A stretch of 64,000 nucleotides of DNA from Halochromatium roseum (GCF_016653315.1 NZ_NHSH01000061.1:310001-374000); one strand, 5' to 3'. Numbered from the stretch's first letter, positions 11,594-21,084 are shown. The notes: a model not told the origin generated them from the letters alone. Program-made: numbers and translations.

Positions 11594-12087
11594 CGGCAGG
11601 CATCCTCGGGCTGATGCTCGCCGAGTTCGACCTCGGCGGCAGCTTTGGCCGAAGCCCTCGTAGCCGTGTCATCAGCATTCGCCGCATTGGATGCGTTGAC
11701 GATGGCAAGATCGCCCGCGGCGGCGCCATCGGTCGCCAAATCATCCGGCGCTGGAAGGAGATCGCCACCGTCGCCGAACTCAGCCATGTCGCCGTCACTC
11801 TCGGCTTCAGCGGCAAACTGGGTGGCCACGATCAACTGTCCGGCGATACTACCGCCAATCAGCATCAGCAGCCAGAGCGCGAGGAGCTTGAGCGCGGTGA
11901 ACGGCCAGGACACCTGTGGCAGCAGCCCAATGACGACCAGTCCTAGGCCGAGTGCGTCGGCCTTAGTCAGCGCATGCAGGCGCGAGAGCGGATCAGGGAA
12001 CCGCAACAGCCCGACCACGCCGGCGAGAAAGAACAGCAGTCCGAGCGAGACGACGACCAGGGTAAACAGACTCGCCAGATCGCTCAT
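11590..12087 (-). CDS. mnhG: Na+/H+ antiporter subunit MnhG (MrpG)
   Basis: A protein of 165 residues. The first 95 are a standard MnhG: SLGLLFFLAGVVGLLRFPDPLSRLHALTKADALGLGLVVIG and then three helices. The remaining 70 residues are an Ala/Asp-rich acidic tail not usual for the family. The ATG at 12087 is preceded by GAGGAG eight bases upstream, which fixes the start. The gene overlaps the MnhB fusion gene by four bases and follows mnhF after a 16-base gap. Confidence 0.92.
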   Translation of the reverse strand: MSDLASLFTLVVVSLGLLFFLAGVVGLLRFPDPLSRLHALTKADALGLGLVVIGLLPQVSWPFTALKLLALWLLMLIGGSIAGQLIVATQFAAEAESDGDMAEFGDGGDLLPAPDDLATDGAAAGDLAIVNASNAANADDTATRASAKAAAEVELGEHQPEDACR

Positions 12088-12103
12088 CGGCGGTGCTCCT
12101 CGA

Positions 12104-12406
12104 TCATCGGCGTTGCTCCGGCTGCCTTGCTTGCCGACGCGCCGCGAATCGCCGGCGCAGCGGCTCGGCAAAGGCGACGGTGACAAAGGTCGCGAGCAGC
12201 GTGAGCATGAGGGCCAGGTCAATCACGCCCGGTCTTCCGGTAGCAACACCGAACAAGAGTAAGGCGGCGATGCCAGCCGTGCCCAGCAGCTGCTCGGCCA
12301 TCACCCAGTCCACCGCCCGATGGCTCAACAGCAACCGCGCCAGCGCCACGATGATGATCACCAGGATGAACAGCGCCGCGCCCAGCAGAAACGCGGACAG
12401 GCTCAT
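12104..12406 (-). CDS. mnhF: Na+/H+ antiporter subunit MnhF (MrpF)
   Basis: A 100-residue, three-helix membrane protein. MSLSAFLLGAALFILVIIIV, then DWVMAEQLLGTAGIAALLLFG and VIDLALMLTLLATFVTVAFAE are the MrpF pattern, with the conserved D in helix 3. A basic Arg-rich tail follows. The start overlaps the DUF1576-MnhE stop as ATGA. Confidence 0.92.
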   Translation of the reverse strand: MSLSAFLLGAALFILVIIIVALARLLLSHRAVDWVMAEQLLGTAGIAALLLFGVATGRPGVIDLALMLTLLATFVTVAFAEPLRRRFAARRQARQPEQRR

Positions 12407-14460
12407 GACGCCCCCTCCTCGCGATACAGGCGCAACAGCAGACGCTCATCCCGCGCCAACCCCGCCGCGACCGGCGTGCGGGTATCGAGACAGTGGAAGA
12501 CCAGTCGGCCTTCGGCATCGGTGCCGGCCGCAATGGCGCCCGGCGATGCGCTGGCAAAGGTTTGCAGGATCGCCCGCTGATGCGCTCGACGGAGGCGGGT
12601 CGTAAAGACGATATAGCCAGGTCGCAGCGGCAGACGCGGATCGAAGGCGCGCCGGGCGACATCGATCCCACCGACCACCGACTGCACCAAAAATCGCCCA
12701 ATCAGCGACATCAGCGCGCGGAGATGCCATGGACGCGAGCTCGGCGGCAGCACCCACAGACTGATCCAGGTCGCCATGGCGGTGGCGATGAGGGCGATGG
12801 CCAGGTCAGCGGCGATTTGGGCGCTGCCCCCTATCCCGATCGCAGCGCCGGAGCCGGTGGTCAGTGCGCCGACGCTGCTCTCCAGGAGCCTCCGCAGCGC
12901 CCCCAGATCCGGCGCCGACAGCAGCAACCAGATGACCAGGAAGAAGAGCGCCCGCAGCAGTACGGCACCCAGCCAGCGTCCGCGTCCCAGCCTGTCGGCC
13001 TGCGTCGTTCGGCCACCGCCACCTCCAGAGACAGAAACAAGAAAATCATCAAGACCGCCCTCGACCGACGAGACTTGCTCTCGGCCTCCGAGGCCGGTTG
13101 GCGGCTCCCCGTCACTCGCGTCAGCCGAGGTCCGCGCCATCTCGCCACCGGCGGCTAGCACGGGCTTTCGCCCAGCCAACTCCCCACGAGCACGGATCGC
13201 GAGGATCACCGGCACCAGAATCGAGGCGACGATGCCCGCGGCAAAGCCATTGTTGTAGAGATTCAGCCCGCCGTGCACCACGCCCACGCTGAGCGCCGCC
13301 GAGGAATGCACGAAGCCGGCAACGATCCCCCAGTGCCAACCGAAGTAACCGGCAATCGGCGCCAGATTGGTGCCGAACAGCGCCGCGAGCTGCACCGATG
13401 GGTCCGCCACTCCCCAGGGCTTGACCAATGATCCGAGGAACACGCCGGCGATGATCGGCAGGATATTGCGCGGATGCTTGCCGAAGGCGGCAAAGCCGAC
13501 GATCGAGAACAGCGCGCCGATCGTCGGCCCGTTCAGGTCGCCACCGATGGCGAGGATATAGACTAGCCCAATGCCGCCGCTCAGCCCCATGTTGATCAGG
13601 GTCGCGCCCAGTCCGGCGCTGGCCAGAAAGTCGCTCGGCGCCTGCCCGGACGCACGCATCAACCGCCAGAAGCGCGCGACCCCATGCCGATCGATGATCA
13701 GACCGAGCAGCACCATCGACAGCAGCAGCCCGCCGACAAAGGAGCCCAACAGCAGGTTATTGCCGGTGGTCCAGATGAACACCGGATCGGCGACGAAGCC
13801 ATAGGAGGCATAGATCGCCACCACCAGGGTACCGACCAGGCCCGCGGTGAAGCCCATGTTATAGAGCGCGAAGCCATCGTGGGCACGAAACAGCTGCGCC
13901 GCGGCCGCCGGCAGGATGAAGCCGATCGACAGCCCAGTGACGATGGCCAACGGCAGGCTGACGCTGAACGGCAGCGTGGTGCTGAACAGGATCTCGCTGA
14001 CGATCGGTGATAACGCAATGCCGAAGAAGGCGGTATTGATATGGGTCGAAAACGGCTGGCCGCGCCAGCGCGCATGCAGCGCAACACCGGCGATGATGAA
14101 CCAGACGTTGAGCAGGTTCTTGCCGAACAGCCCGAAGCCGAGCACCAGGAACAGCGCGGCGATGGCCGTACCCGTCATCGATACGCGATTCAGTGCGTAG
14201 ATCAGGCAAGCCACCAGCGTCAACAGACCGGTGCTGACCAAGGCCGCGCCGATGCCGCCAACGCCCATGTAATCGGTCAGCAGCGTATCGCGTGAGATGA
14301 GGATCGCCCCTAGCCCGCTCAGGACGTCGCTCGGGGCATCGATCAGCAGCCCGAACAGCACGAAGGCCAAGGCGTAGCCGGCCACGACGAGCAAGACGAC
14401 CCGATCCGCGGACGCGACCGGCGCATCGGTTGCCGAAGGTAAGGCGTGGTCGGTTCCCAT
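12403..14460 (-). CDS. DUF1576 membrane protein fused to antiporter subunit MnhE
   Basis: First gene of the Mrp operon; 685 residues. Residues about 20-430 form a polytopic DUF1576 protein built as two related halves. GFGLFGKNLLNVWFIIAGV (109-126) recurs as GFAAFGKHPRNILPIIAGV (322-340), and ALYNMGFTAGLVGT (198-211) recurs as NLYNNGFAAGIVAS (400-413). Residues 431-495 are a polar, Gly-rich linker. Residues about 496-685 are MnhE: helices RALFFLVIWLLLS and WISLWVLPPSSRPW, then the family signature QSVVGGIDVARRAFDPRLPLRPG and a GTDAEGRLVFHCLDT segment. DUF1576 has no known function; fusion to an antiporter subunit suggests a role in cation or substrate transport linked to the complex. The ATG at 14460 begins a hydrophilic 20-residue leader. 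I see no stop between the two parts, so this is one protein. Confidence 0.85.
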   Translation of the reverse strand: MGTDHALPSATDAPVASADRVVLLVVAGYALAFVLFGLLIDAPSDVLSGLGAILISRDTLLTDYMGVGGIGAALVSTGLLTLVACLIYALNRVSMTGTAIAALFLVLGFGLFGKNLLNVWFIIAGVALHARWRGQPFSTHINTAFFGIALSPIVSEILFSTTLPFSVSLPLAIVTGLSIGFILPAAAAQLFRAHDGFALYNMGFTAGLVGTLVVAIYASYGFVADPVFIWTTGNNLLLGSFVGGLLLSMVLLGLIIDRHGVARFWRLMRASGQAPSDFLASAGLGATLINMGLSGGIGLVYILAIGGDLNGPTIGALFSIVGFAAFGKHPRNILPIIAGVFLGSLVKPWGVADPSVQLAALFGTNLAPIAGYFGWHWGIVAGFVHSSAALSVGVVHGGLNLYNNGFAAGIVASILVPVILAIRARGELAGRKPVLAAGGEMARTSADASDGEPPTGLGGREQVSSVEGGLDDFLVSVSGGGGGRTTQADRLGRGRWLGAVLLRALFFLVIWLLLSAPDLGALRRLLESSVGALTTGSGAAIGIGGSAQIAADLAIALIATAMATWISLWVLPPSSRPWHLRALMSLIGRFLVQSVVGGIDVARRAFDPRLPLRPGYIVFTTRLRRAHQRAILQTFASASPGAIAAGTDAEGRLVFHCLDTRTPVAAGLARDERLLLRLYREEGAS

Positions 14461-15088
14461 CGAATGGCTCGTGACGAAAACGCTCTAAAGAAAGATTGAT
14501 GATGATGAAAAGAGTGATGATGATGACGGACACAGCAGACTCGGCGTCAAACTGCGCTGGCAAACCGGATCGTTGGCAGCTTTGGCAATGATTAAAAGCG
14601 AAGCATGGATTGGAAAACTTGGACGCTGAGCACTGGAACTTGTGCGCTTTGCGAACATGGCAAGCATGTCGCGAATGGCCCTGTGCCCGTCGCCGTTGTG
14701 ATAGTAGGGTGATAGTAGGGCATCGGCGTGCCTTTGCAAAGCGCAGATCAAAGACTATTGGGGACGCTGGGTCCTAGGCGAGCGCTCATCATGTCGATGC
14801 CTCATGCCGATGCCCTGAGCCACAGCAGCTTGTATAACAACCACTTAAAAATCTTGCTGTGGCCTTGTTTGGCCTTGTCCTGGCTGTCAGGGAAATCAAT
14901 CAGGGTTCTCCTTAGCCGCCTTCCGGCTAAGAACCGCTTTCGATTAGCTCAGTTTTATGAAAGCTGAGTGAAAGCTGAGTTCTTGTTCTTCAATGCTCAT
15001 TTTGCACGGCTCGAAAAGCTTGTCGCCACAGCGATTGATGTCTAATCTACTTTCAGTCAGTGCCGTGCTCATTGAATGAGGAAACCTG
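14461..15088. other. Divergent intergenic region between Mrp operon and urease genes
   Basis: 628 bases with lower GC than the flanks. It should hold the promoters of both the leftward antiporter operon and the rightward urease operon, though I cannot fix -35/-10 boxes with confidence. It contains trinucleotide-like gatgat runs near 14500, a direct repeat gtgatagtaggg near 14700, a strong hairpin at 14904-14935, and a duplicated aaagctgagt near 14960. Short open frames here have no recognisable product. Confidence 0.6.
14904..14935 (+). other. Imperfect hairpin upstream of urease
   Basis: GGTTCT (14904-14909) pairs with AGAACC (14930-14935) and TAGCCG (14913-14918) with CGGCTA (14924-14929). 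They enclose a five-base loop, with a three-base CCT bulge on the left arm. No T-run follows, so it is not a standard terminator. It could be an operator, a leader RNA structure or a 3' end signal of a transcript from the left. Confidence 0.5.
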
Positions 15089-15391
15089 ATGCATCTCACG
15101 CCGAGAGAATTCGACAAATTGCTTGTTTATATGATGGCCGATGTCGCGCAAAAGCGCCGCGACAAGGGCCTCAAGCTCAATCACCCCGAGGCCGTCGCAC
15201 TGATCTCGTCGATTGCGCTCGACGGCGCGCGGGCTGGCAAGACCATCGAAGAGGTCACCCAAGAGGCCGGCGCCGTGCTCGGCAAGGACGACGTCATGGA
15301 GGGTGTCGCCGATCTGATCCCGTCGGTGCAGATCGAGGCCGTCTTCACCGACGGCAGCCGCTTGGTCACCGTGCACTCACCGATTCAGTAG
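15089..15391 (+). CDS. ureA: Urease gamma subunit UreA
   Basis: A 100-residue subunit of the nickel enzyme that hydrolyses urea to ammonia and carbamate. [58 protein letters not shown]-like text and the terminal LVTVHSPIQ are canonical. The ATG is preceded by GAGGAA at a suitable distance. First gene of the ureABCEFGD cluster; ureB follows 35 bases later. Confidence 0.98.
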   Translation: MHLTPREFDKLLVYMMADVAQKRRDKGLKLNHPEAVALISSIALDGARAGKTIEEVTQEAGAVLGKDDVMEGVADLIPSVQIEAVFTDGSRLVTVHSPIQ

Positions 15392-15426
15392 CGATCTTAC
15401 TTTCGTAGAGACCTTCTTAGGAGGCG

Positions 15427-15867
15427 ATGATGGCAGGAGTGAAAGCAGGACCTCAGATCGCGGCCGACGTTGATCCGATGACCGCCGAGGTTGAACTGGG
15501 CGGCTATGTCTGCGCCAGTGAGCCGGTAACGTTCAACGAGGGCCGACCGGTCACCAAGCTGAAGGTCCGCAATACCGGCGACCGACCGATCCAGATCGGC
15601 TCGCATTTCCATTTCTTCGAGGTCAACCGGGCGATGGACTTCGAGCGCGCGGCGGCCTTCGGTCAGCACCTGAACATCCCCGCCTCCACCGCGCTGCGCT
15701 TCGAGCCCGGCGACGAGCGCGAGGTCGAGCTGGTGCCCTACGCCGGTCGGCGCGAGGTCTACGGCTTCAACAATCTGGTCGACGGCGCGACCTCGGGCGA
15801 ATTCGCCGAGCCACAGAAGACCAAGGCGCTCGCCGCCATCGCACAGCGCGGCTTCCGCTCGAGCTAA
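15427..15867 (+). CDS. ureB: Urease beta subunit UreB
   Basis: Structural subunit that packs around UreC. 146 residues, longer than the usual 100-110 because of an N-terminal extension of about 20 residues ([12 protein letters not shown]) and a longer tail. Core motifs are clear: [23 protein letters not shown]-type strand order, RALDFERA-like [30 protein letters not shown], and [20 protein letters not shown] lies just upstream of two consecutive ATG codons (15427 and 15430); the second has the better spacing. A 278-base gap separates it from ureC, unusual for this operon. Confidence 0.96.
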   Translation: MMAGVKAGPQIAADVDPMTAEVELGGYVCASEPVTFNEGRPVTKLKVRNTGDRPIQIGSHFHFFEVNRAMDFERAAAFGQHLNIPASTALRFEPGDEREVELVPYAGRREVYGFNNLVDGATSGEFAEPQKTKALAAIAQRGFRSS

Positions 15868-16084
15868 TCGAGCCAAGGCGATTGCTGTCCAGGCGTATAC
15901 CGACTTGCTGCTCTGTTCGCTCGCTTTCTTCGTCGCACCGCTGGTCGCACCGCTGGTCACAGCGCCTGGCCATGCTCCCGGCGACGATCCTCGAAGGCAA
16001 GCGAATACCCTGCGCAATGCGATACGCACTGTTCTGGCAATCGCCTAAATCGTCGCGCCGACTTCGGCCCAATTGCTTCTGCCA

Positions 16085-16119
<35 letters not shown>

Positions 16120-16145
16120 TCCAGAGACCAGAGGACACCTCATCC

Positions 16146-17867
16146 ATGGCAACGCTCTCACGCAACGAACACGCCGGCCTCTTCGGCCCCACCACCGGCG
16201 ACCGTATCCGCCTCGGCGATACCAATCTCTTCGTCGAGATCGAGCGCGATCTGCGCGGCCCCTCCGGCGACGAGATCGTCTTCGGCGGCGGCAAGAGCCT
16301 GCGCGAAGGCATGGGCATGGACAACCAGCTCACGCGCGCCGGCGGCGCCCCGGACCTGGTGATCACCAATGTCACCATCATCGACGGCGTGCTCGGCGTG
16401 GTGAAGGCCGACGTCGGCATCAAGGACGGGCGCATCTGCGGTATCGGCAAGGCCGGCAATCCGCGGGTGATGGATGGCATCACACCGGGGCTCGAGTGCG
16501 GCCTGGCCACCGATGCGATCTCCGGCGCGCACCTGATCCTGACCGCCGCCGGCGTCGATTCGCACATCCACTTCATCTCGCCGCAGCAGGCCTGGGCGGC
16601 GCTCTCCAACGGCACCACGACGCTGATCGGCGGCGGCACCGGTCCGTCGGACGGCTCCAACGCGACGACCGTGACCCCCGGCCCCGGCAACATCCACAAC
16701 ATGCTGCGCGCCTTCGAGGGCTGGCCCATGAACATCGGCATCCTCGCCAAGGGCCACGGCCATGGCAAGGCGGCGCTGGTCGAGCAGGTCGAGGCCGGCG
16801 CGGTCGGCTTCAAATGCCACGAGGACTGGGGCACCACCCCGGCGGTGCTGCGCTCGGCGCTGACCGTCGCCGACGAGATGGACGTGCAGGTCTGCATGCA
16901 CACCGACACCTTGAACGAGTCCGGCTTCGTCGAGGACTCGATCGCCGCCTTCGAGGGGCGCACCATCCACTCGTTCCACACCGAGGGCTCGGGCGGCGGT
17001 CACGCACCGGACATCATCAAGGTCTCCGGGCTGCCCAACGTCCTGCCCGGCTCGACCAATCCGACCCTGCCGTACGGCATCAACTCGCAGGCCGAGCTGT
17101 ACGACATGATCATGGTCTGCCATCACCTGAACCCGGACATCCCCTCGGACGTCGCCTTCACCGAGAGCCGCATCCGCGCCGAGACCATCGCCGCCGAGAA
17201 CGTGCTGCACGACCTCGGCGTGATCTCGATCTTCTCCAGCGACTCGCAGGCGATGGGCCGCATCGGTGAATGCTGGCTGCGCTGCATCCAGACCGCCGAC
17301 GCGATGAAGACCGGTCGCGGCAAGCTGCCCGAGGACGCGCCTGGCAACGACAACTTCCGCGTGCTGCGCTATGTCTCGAAGATCACCATCAACCCGGCCA
17401 TCGCGCACGGGATCTCGCATCTGCTCGGCTCGGTCGAGGTCGGCAAGATCGCCGATCTGGTGCTCTGGGAGCCCGGCTTCTTCGGCGCCAAGCCGAAGCT
17501 TGTGCTCAAGAACGGCATGATCAGCTGGTCGCTGATGGGCGACCCGAACGCCTCGCTGCCGACGCCACAGCCGGTCTACTACCGGCCGATGTTTGGCGCC
17601 ATGGGCCTGTCACAGACCGACAACGGCCTGACCTTCGTCTCCGCGGCGGCCCATGATGCCGGCATTAAGGAACGCTTGGGTCTGCGGCGCCAGGTCGAGC
17701 CGATCCGCAACACGCGCAAGATCGGCAAGGCCGACATGGTGCGCAACAGCGGCACGCCGACCATTGAGGTCGATTCGGAGACCTTCGCGGTGACGGTCGA
17801 TGGCGTGCATGCGACCGTCGAGCCGCTGCGTACCGTGTCGTTGAATCAGAAGTACTTCTTTAGTTGA
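16146..17867 (+). CDS. ureC: Urease alpha subunit UreC (catalytic)
   Basis: Catalytic subunit, 573 residues (family about 567-570). All dinickel-site elements are present: His140 and His142 in [13 protein letters not shown], the Lys223 to be carbamylated in GFKCHEDWG, His252 in CMHTDTLNE, the His-rich [16 protein letters not shown], the mobile flap Cys325-His326 in [10 protein letters not shown], and Asp366 in SSDSQAMGR. Start ATG follows [38 protein letters not shown] is a standard N-terminus. The enzyme is predicted active once nickel is inserted by UreE/F/G/D encoded downstream. Confidence 0.99.
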   Translation: MATLSRNEHAGLFGPTTGDRIRLGDTNLFVEIERDLRGPSGDEIVFGGGKSLREGMGMDNQLTRAGGAPDLVITNVTIIDGVLGVVKADVGIKDGRICGIGKAGNPRVMDGITPGLECGLATDAISGAHLILTAAGVDSHIHFISPQQAWAALSNGTTTLIGGGTGPSDGSNATTVTPGPGNIHNMLRAFEGWPMNIGILAKGHGHGKAALVEQVEAGAVGFKCHEDWGTTPAVLRSALTVADEMDVQVCMHTDTLNESGFVEDSIAAFEGRTIHSFHTEGSGGGHAPDIIKVSGLPNVLPGSTNPTLPYGINSQAELYDMIMVCHHLNPDIPSDVAFTESRIRAETIAAENVLHDLGVISIFSSDSQAMGRIGECWLRCIQTADAMKTGRGKLPEDAPGNDNFRVLRYVSKITINPAIAHGISHLLGSVEVGKIADLVLWEPGFFGAKPKLVLKNGMISWSLMGDPNASLPTPQPVYYRPMFGAMGLSQTDNGLTFVSAAAHDAGIKERLGLRRQVEPIRNTRKIGKADMVRNSGTPTIEVDSETFAVTVDGVHATVEPLRTVSLNQKYFFS

Positions 17868-17890
17868 GTCCGAACAGGAATAGAGCCTGC

Positions 17891-18619
17891 ATGATCCTCA
17901 TTGAGACCATCCTCGGTAACGCCGCCGCGCCGGAATGGGCCGACCGGCTGACATCGGCGAGTGTCGATACGCTCGAGCTCGACCATTGGGAGGCGCAGAA
18001 GAGCCGTTTTCGGAAACGCTCGGCGGGCGGCGCGGAGCTGGCGATCTCGCTTGACCGAGGCAGTTTCATCCGCGACGGTGACGTACTGCGCTGGGATGCC
18101 GAGCAACAGACGGCGTTGTTGGCGCGCATCCGGCTGCGCGATGTGATGATGATCGAGTTGGGCGGACTACTCGGGGATGGCGCAAACGGCGCTCGCGGGA
18201 ACGGCGCGATTCCCGATACACAGACGGAGATGACAGATGCAGATGCTGCGATTCATGGCGTGAACACCGCGGATCAAAGCACGCCAGCCGCCGCTGAGCT
18301 GTTTGCGCTGCGCACCTGCGTCGAGCTTGGGCATGCGCTCGGTAACCAACATTGGCCAGCGCTGGTCAAGGGCACCTGCGTCTACGTGCCGCTGACCGTC
18401 GACCGCAAGGTGATGAACTCGGTGATGAAGACGCATGGCTTCGAGGGCATTGAATACTGCTTCGTGCCCGGCTCCGAGATCGTGCCCTATCTGGCGCCGC
18501 ATGAATCGCGGCGACTGTTTGGTGCCGCCGAGGGGGCTGTGCATAGCCATAGCCATAGCCATAGCCATAGCCATAGTCATAGCCATAGCCATAGCGCCGG
18601 CTCCGGCCAGTATGAATGA
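17891..18619 (+). CDS. ureE: Urease nickel metallochaperone UreE with His-Ser tail
   Basis: Delivers nickel to the UreG/UreF/UreD complex. 242 residues versus about 150-160 usually. The N-terminal domain (KSRFRKRSAGGAELAISLDRG, GDVLRWD) and the C-terminal metal-binding domain (CVELGHALGNQHWPA, GFEGIEYCFVPGSEIVPYL) are normal. The extra length is an insertion of about 45 polar residues between the two domains and a tail of nine His-Ser dipeptides, which should bind extra Ni2+. ATG at 17891 is preferred over an in-frame TTG at 17864 that overlaps the ureC stop. Its 3' end overlaps the ureF start by eight bases. Confidence 0.95.
   Translation: MILIETILGNAAAPEWADRLTSASVDTLELDHWEAQKSRFRKRSAGGAELAISLDRGSFIRDGDVLRWDAEQQTALLARIRLRDVMMIELGGLLGDGANGARGNGAIPDTQTEMTDADAAIHGVNTADQSTPAAAELFALRTCVELGHALGNQHWPALVKGTCVYVPLTVDRKVMNSVMKTHGFEGIEYCFVPGSEIVPYLAPHESRRLFGAAEGAVHSHSHSHSHSHSHSHSHSAGSGQYE
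18542..18595 (+). repeat. (catagc)9 repeat encoding the UreE His-Ser tail
   Basis: Nine hexamers, eight of them identical and one catagt, encode nine His-Ser dipeptides. Copy-number change would alter the number of nickel ligands without shifting frame. Confidence 0.95.
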
Positions 18620-19301
18620 GGCAGCCCGGCTGCTGCGCGCGCTGCAGTTCGGCGACTCGGTGTTTCCGGTCGGCGGCTTTGCCTTCTCGGCGGGTCTGGA
18701 GACCGCGATCGCCGAGCGGGTGGTGACCGATGTCGAGAGTCTGAGCGCCTACACCCGCACCGCACTCGAACAGGCGACGCGCGGCGACAGCGTCGGCCTG
18801 ATCTGGGCGCATCGCGCGGCGCTGGCCGAGGATCTGACCCAGCTGGGGCAGATTGATGCCCAGGTCTATGCGCGCAAGCTCTCCGGCGAGACCCGCACCA
18901 TGAGCGTGCGGATGGGCAAGAAGTTCACCGAGCTGAGCGCCGAGATCCTCGAGGCGCCCCTGCTCCAGAGCTGGCGTGAGCAGATCGCCAACGGCGCGAC
19001 GCCCGGCTGTTATCCGGTCGCGCTCGGGATCAATTTCGCGGTGCAGGGGCTCTCGGCGCGAGACGCCTTCGCGGTGCATCACTACGGCGTCGCGGCGATG
19101 ATCCTGAGCGCGGCGCTGCGACTGATGCGCATCGACCATGTCGAGACCCAGCAGAGGCTGTTCGCGCTCTGTACCGGGACCGATGCCGATTATGAAGCCG
19201 CCGCGGTCATGCCATTGTCCGACATGGCCGGCTTCGCACCCGTGACCGAGATCCTCGCCGCCGCTCACGTCAAAGCGAGGGTGCGGCTCTTTATGAGCTG
19301 A
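18612..19301 (+). CDS. ureF: Urease accessory protein UreF
   Basis: 229-residue helical accessory protein that acts with UreD and UreG in nickel insertion. Characteristic [20 protein letters not shown] (FPxGxFxxSxGLE motif) and [12 protein letters not shown] are clear. The ATG at 18612 sits inside the last codons of ureE, so translation is coupled. The frame is open further upstream only because the His-Ser repeat reads as Ala-Ile in this register. Confidence 0.96.
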   Translation: MNEAARLLRALQFGDSVFPVGGFAFSAGLETAIAERVVTDVESLSAYTRTALEQATRGDSVGLIWAHRAALAEDLTQLGQIDAQVYARKLSGETRTMSVRMGKKFTELSAEILEAPLLQSWREQIANGATPGCYPVALGINFAVQGLSARDAFAVHHYGVAAMILSAALRLMRIDHVETQQRLFALCTGTDADYEAAAVMPLSDMAGFAPVTEILAAAHVKARVRLFMS

Positions 19302-19349
19302 TCCCGAACTGATCCCGAGCTGCACACCAGCCGAGCCCGCGGGCGCGGA

Positions 19350-19388
19350 CAGCTTCCACTGCCAGCTTCTACTGCCAGCTTCTACTGC
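19350..19388. repeat. 13-nt tandem repeat in the ureF-ureG gap
   Basis: Three copies of cagcttctactgc (the first has cca for cta) in the 100-base gap before ureG. A shorter duplication tgatcccga(a/g) lies just upstream. Confidence 0.85.
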
Positions 19389-19401
19389 CAAAGGTAAACC
19401 C

Positions 19402-20046
19402 ATGCCCAAAAAGATCACCCGCATCGGCGTCGGCGGCCCGGTCGGCTCTGGCAAGACCGCCATCGTCGAGGCCATCACGCCGCAGTTGCTTGATCTTGGC
19501 ATCAAGGTGCTGATCATCACCAACGATGTGGTGACCACCGAGGATGCCAAGCAGGTGCAGCGCACGCTGAAAGGCGTGATGCTCGAGCAACACATCCTCG
19601 GCGTCGAGACCGGCGCCTGCCCGCATACCGCGGTACGCGAAGACCCGAGCATGAATCTGGCCGCGGTCGAGGACATGGAGGCGCGCTTTCCGGACACCGA
19701 TGTGGTGCTGATCGAAAGCGGTGGCGATAACCTCACCCTGACCTTCTCGCCAGCGCTGGTCGATTTCTTCATCTATGTGATCGATGTCGCCGCCGGTGAC
19801 AAGATCCCGCGCAAGAACGGCCCCGGCATCACCCAGTCCGACATCCTGGTCATCAACAAAACCGATCTCGCCCCGCATGTCGGTGCCGATCTCGGCGTGA
19901 TGGAGCGCGATTCGCGGCTGATGCGCGGCGACAAGCCCTTTCTATTCACCAACTGCAAGACGGGCGAAGGCATCCCCGAGCTGGTCGCGCGGATCCGTTC
20001 CGATCTGCTGTTCGACCTGAGGCTCGACGAGCCCGCGTCGGCCTGA
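19402..20046 (+). CDS. ureG: Urease accessory GTPase UreG
   Basis: SIMIBI-class GTPase of 214 residues that powers nickel insertion. P-loop [10 protein letters not shown] at residues 11-20; the switch/metal motif CPHTAVRED includes the Cys-Pro-His that binds nickel at the dimer interface; base-recognition [13 protein letters not shown] is intact. [13 protein letters not shown] is the usual start. The TGA overlaps the ureD start (TGATG). Confidence 0.98.
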   Translation: MPKKITRIGVGGPVGSGKTAIVEAITPQLLDLGIKVLIITNDVVTTEDAKQVQRTLKGVMLEQHILGVETGACPHTAVREDPSMNLAAVEDMEARFPDTDVVLIESGGDNLTLTFSPALVDFFIYVIDVAAGDKIPRKNGPGITQSDILVINKTDLAPHVGADLGVMERDSRLMRGDKPFLFTNCKTGEGIPELVARIRSDLLFDLRLDEPASA

Positions 20047-21038
20047 TGGACGGTCGCGCGCAGACCCAGTCGACGGCCCTTGCCTTTCCAGCGCTTGGCT
20101 TCGTCGGCGATCGCAATGCCGCCATCCGGCTCGGACGCGAGGCCAGCGAACTGGCCGCCTTTCAGGACGAGCCGGCCCAGATGGCGAGCGCCGCAATCGG
20201 CAAGAACGGCTTCCTGCGCCTCGGCTTCGAGCGCCGCGGCCCGCGCACCATCCTCGCCGAGTTGGATCGGCGCATCCCGGCGCTGGCGCAGCGCACCCTC
20301 TATCCCGAGCAGGCCCTGCCCGATCTGGCCTGGCTGTTCATGATCACCACCACCGGCTGCCTGCTGCAGGGCGATCGGATGGCACTCGAGATCGGCCTCG
20401 GCCCGCAAGCGCGCGCCCACATCACCACCCAGTCGGCGACCAAGGTCCACTCGATGGACGCCAACTATGCCGCCCAAACCCAGCAGATCGCGCTCGCCGA
20501 GGACGCCTATCTCGAGCTGTTGCCAGAGCCGCTCATCCCGCATCGACGGGCGCGCTTCATCAGCGAGACCCGCATCCAACTCGCCGACAGCGCCACCCTG
20601 CTCTACGCCGAGATCCTGCAGCCCGGCCGCAAGCACCATCATCCGGACGAGTGCTTTGGCGCCACGCTCTTGTCATTGGCGACGACGGCAACCCGTCCCG
20701 ACGGCCGCCTGCTGTTCAGCGAGAAGCTGGTGATCGAGCCCGAGCGTCAGGCACTGCGCCAGACCGGCGTGATGGACGGCTTCGACGTCTTCGGCAACCT
20801 GATGCTGCTGACGCCGCCGGCGGTGGCCGACCGCGTCGACGCGCGCATTGGCGCCGCGGTCGATCAGGTCGGCGGGCTGGCCTTCGGCGCCTGCCGGCTA
20901 CCCAACGACGCCGGCCTCATCATCAAGGTCTTGGCGCGCGAGACCGAGCAGGTCAAGGCAAAGCTACACGAGTATTGGGCGATCGTGCGCGAAGAGGCCA
21001 CCGGCACCGCGCTCTCGCCGCCCTTCTTCTGGCGTTGA
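20046..21038 (+). CDS. ureD: Urease accessory protein UreD (UreH)
   Basis: Scaffold protein (330 residues) that binds apo-urease with UreF and UreG. Recognisable segments: GFLRLGFERRGPRTILAEL, FMITTTGCLLQGDRM, QARAHITTQSATKVHSMD, YLELLPEPLIPHRRARF and FGACRLPNDAGLIIKVLA. Placed last in the accessory set here, whereas ureD often comes first in proteobacterial urease operons. Directly follows ureG with a one-base overlap. Confidence 0.95.
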   Translation: MDGRAQTQSTALAFPALGFVGDRNAAIRLGREASELAAFQDEPAQMASAAIGKNGFLRLGFERRGPRTILAELDRRIPALAQRTLYPEQALPDLAWLFMITTTGCLLQGDRMALEIGLGPQARAHITTQSATKVHSMDANYAAQTQQIALAEDAYLELLPEPLIPHRRARFISETRIQLADSATLLYAEILQPGRKHHHPDECFGATLLSLATTATRPDGRLLFSEKLVIEPERQALRQTGVMDGFDVFGNLMLLTPPAVADRVDARIGAAVDQVGGLAFGACRLPNDAGLIIKVLARETEQVKAKLHEYWAIVREEATGTALSPPFFWR

Positions 21039-21084
21039 GTGAATACAATCCTAGCAGCTGGTCTGCCTAACGCACCGGGAGGTC

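Noticed and set aside
14728-14967. Open frame of 79 codons in the urease upstream gap
   Set aside because: No ribosome site, no family resemblance, and it contains the hairpin and local repeats.
18542-18595. Hexamer array considered as a CRISPR-like repeat
   Set aside because: The units are contiguous with no spacers and lie in frame in ureE.
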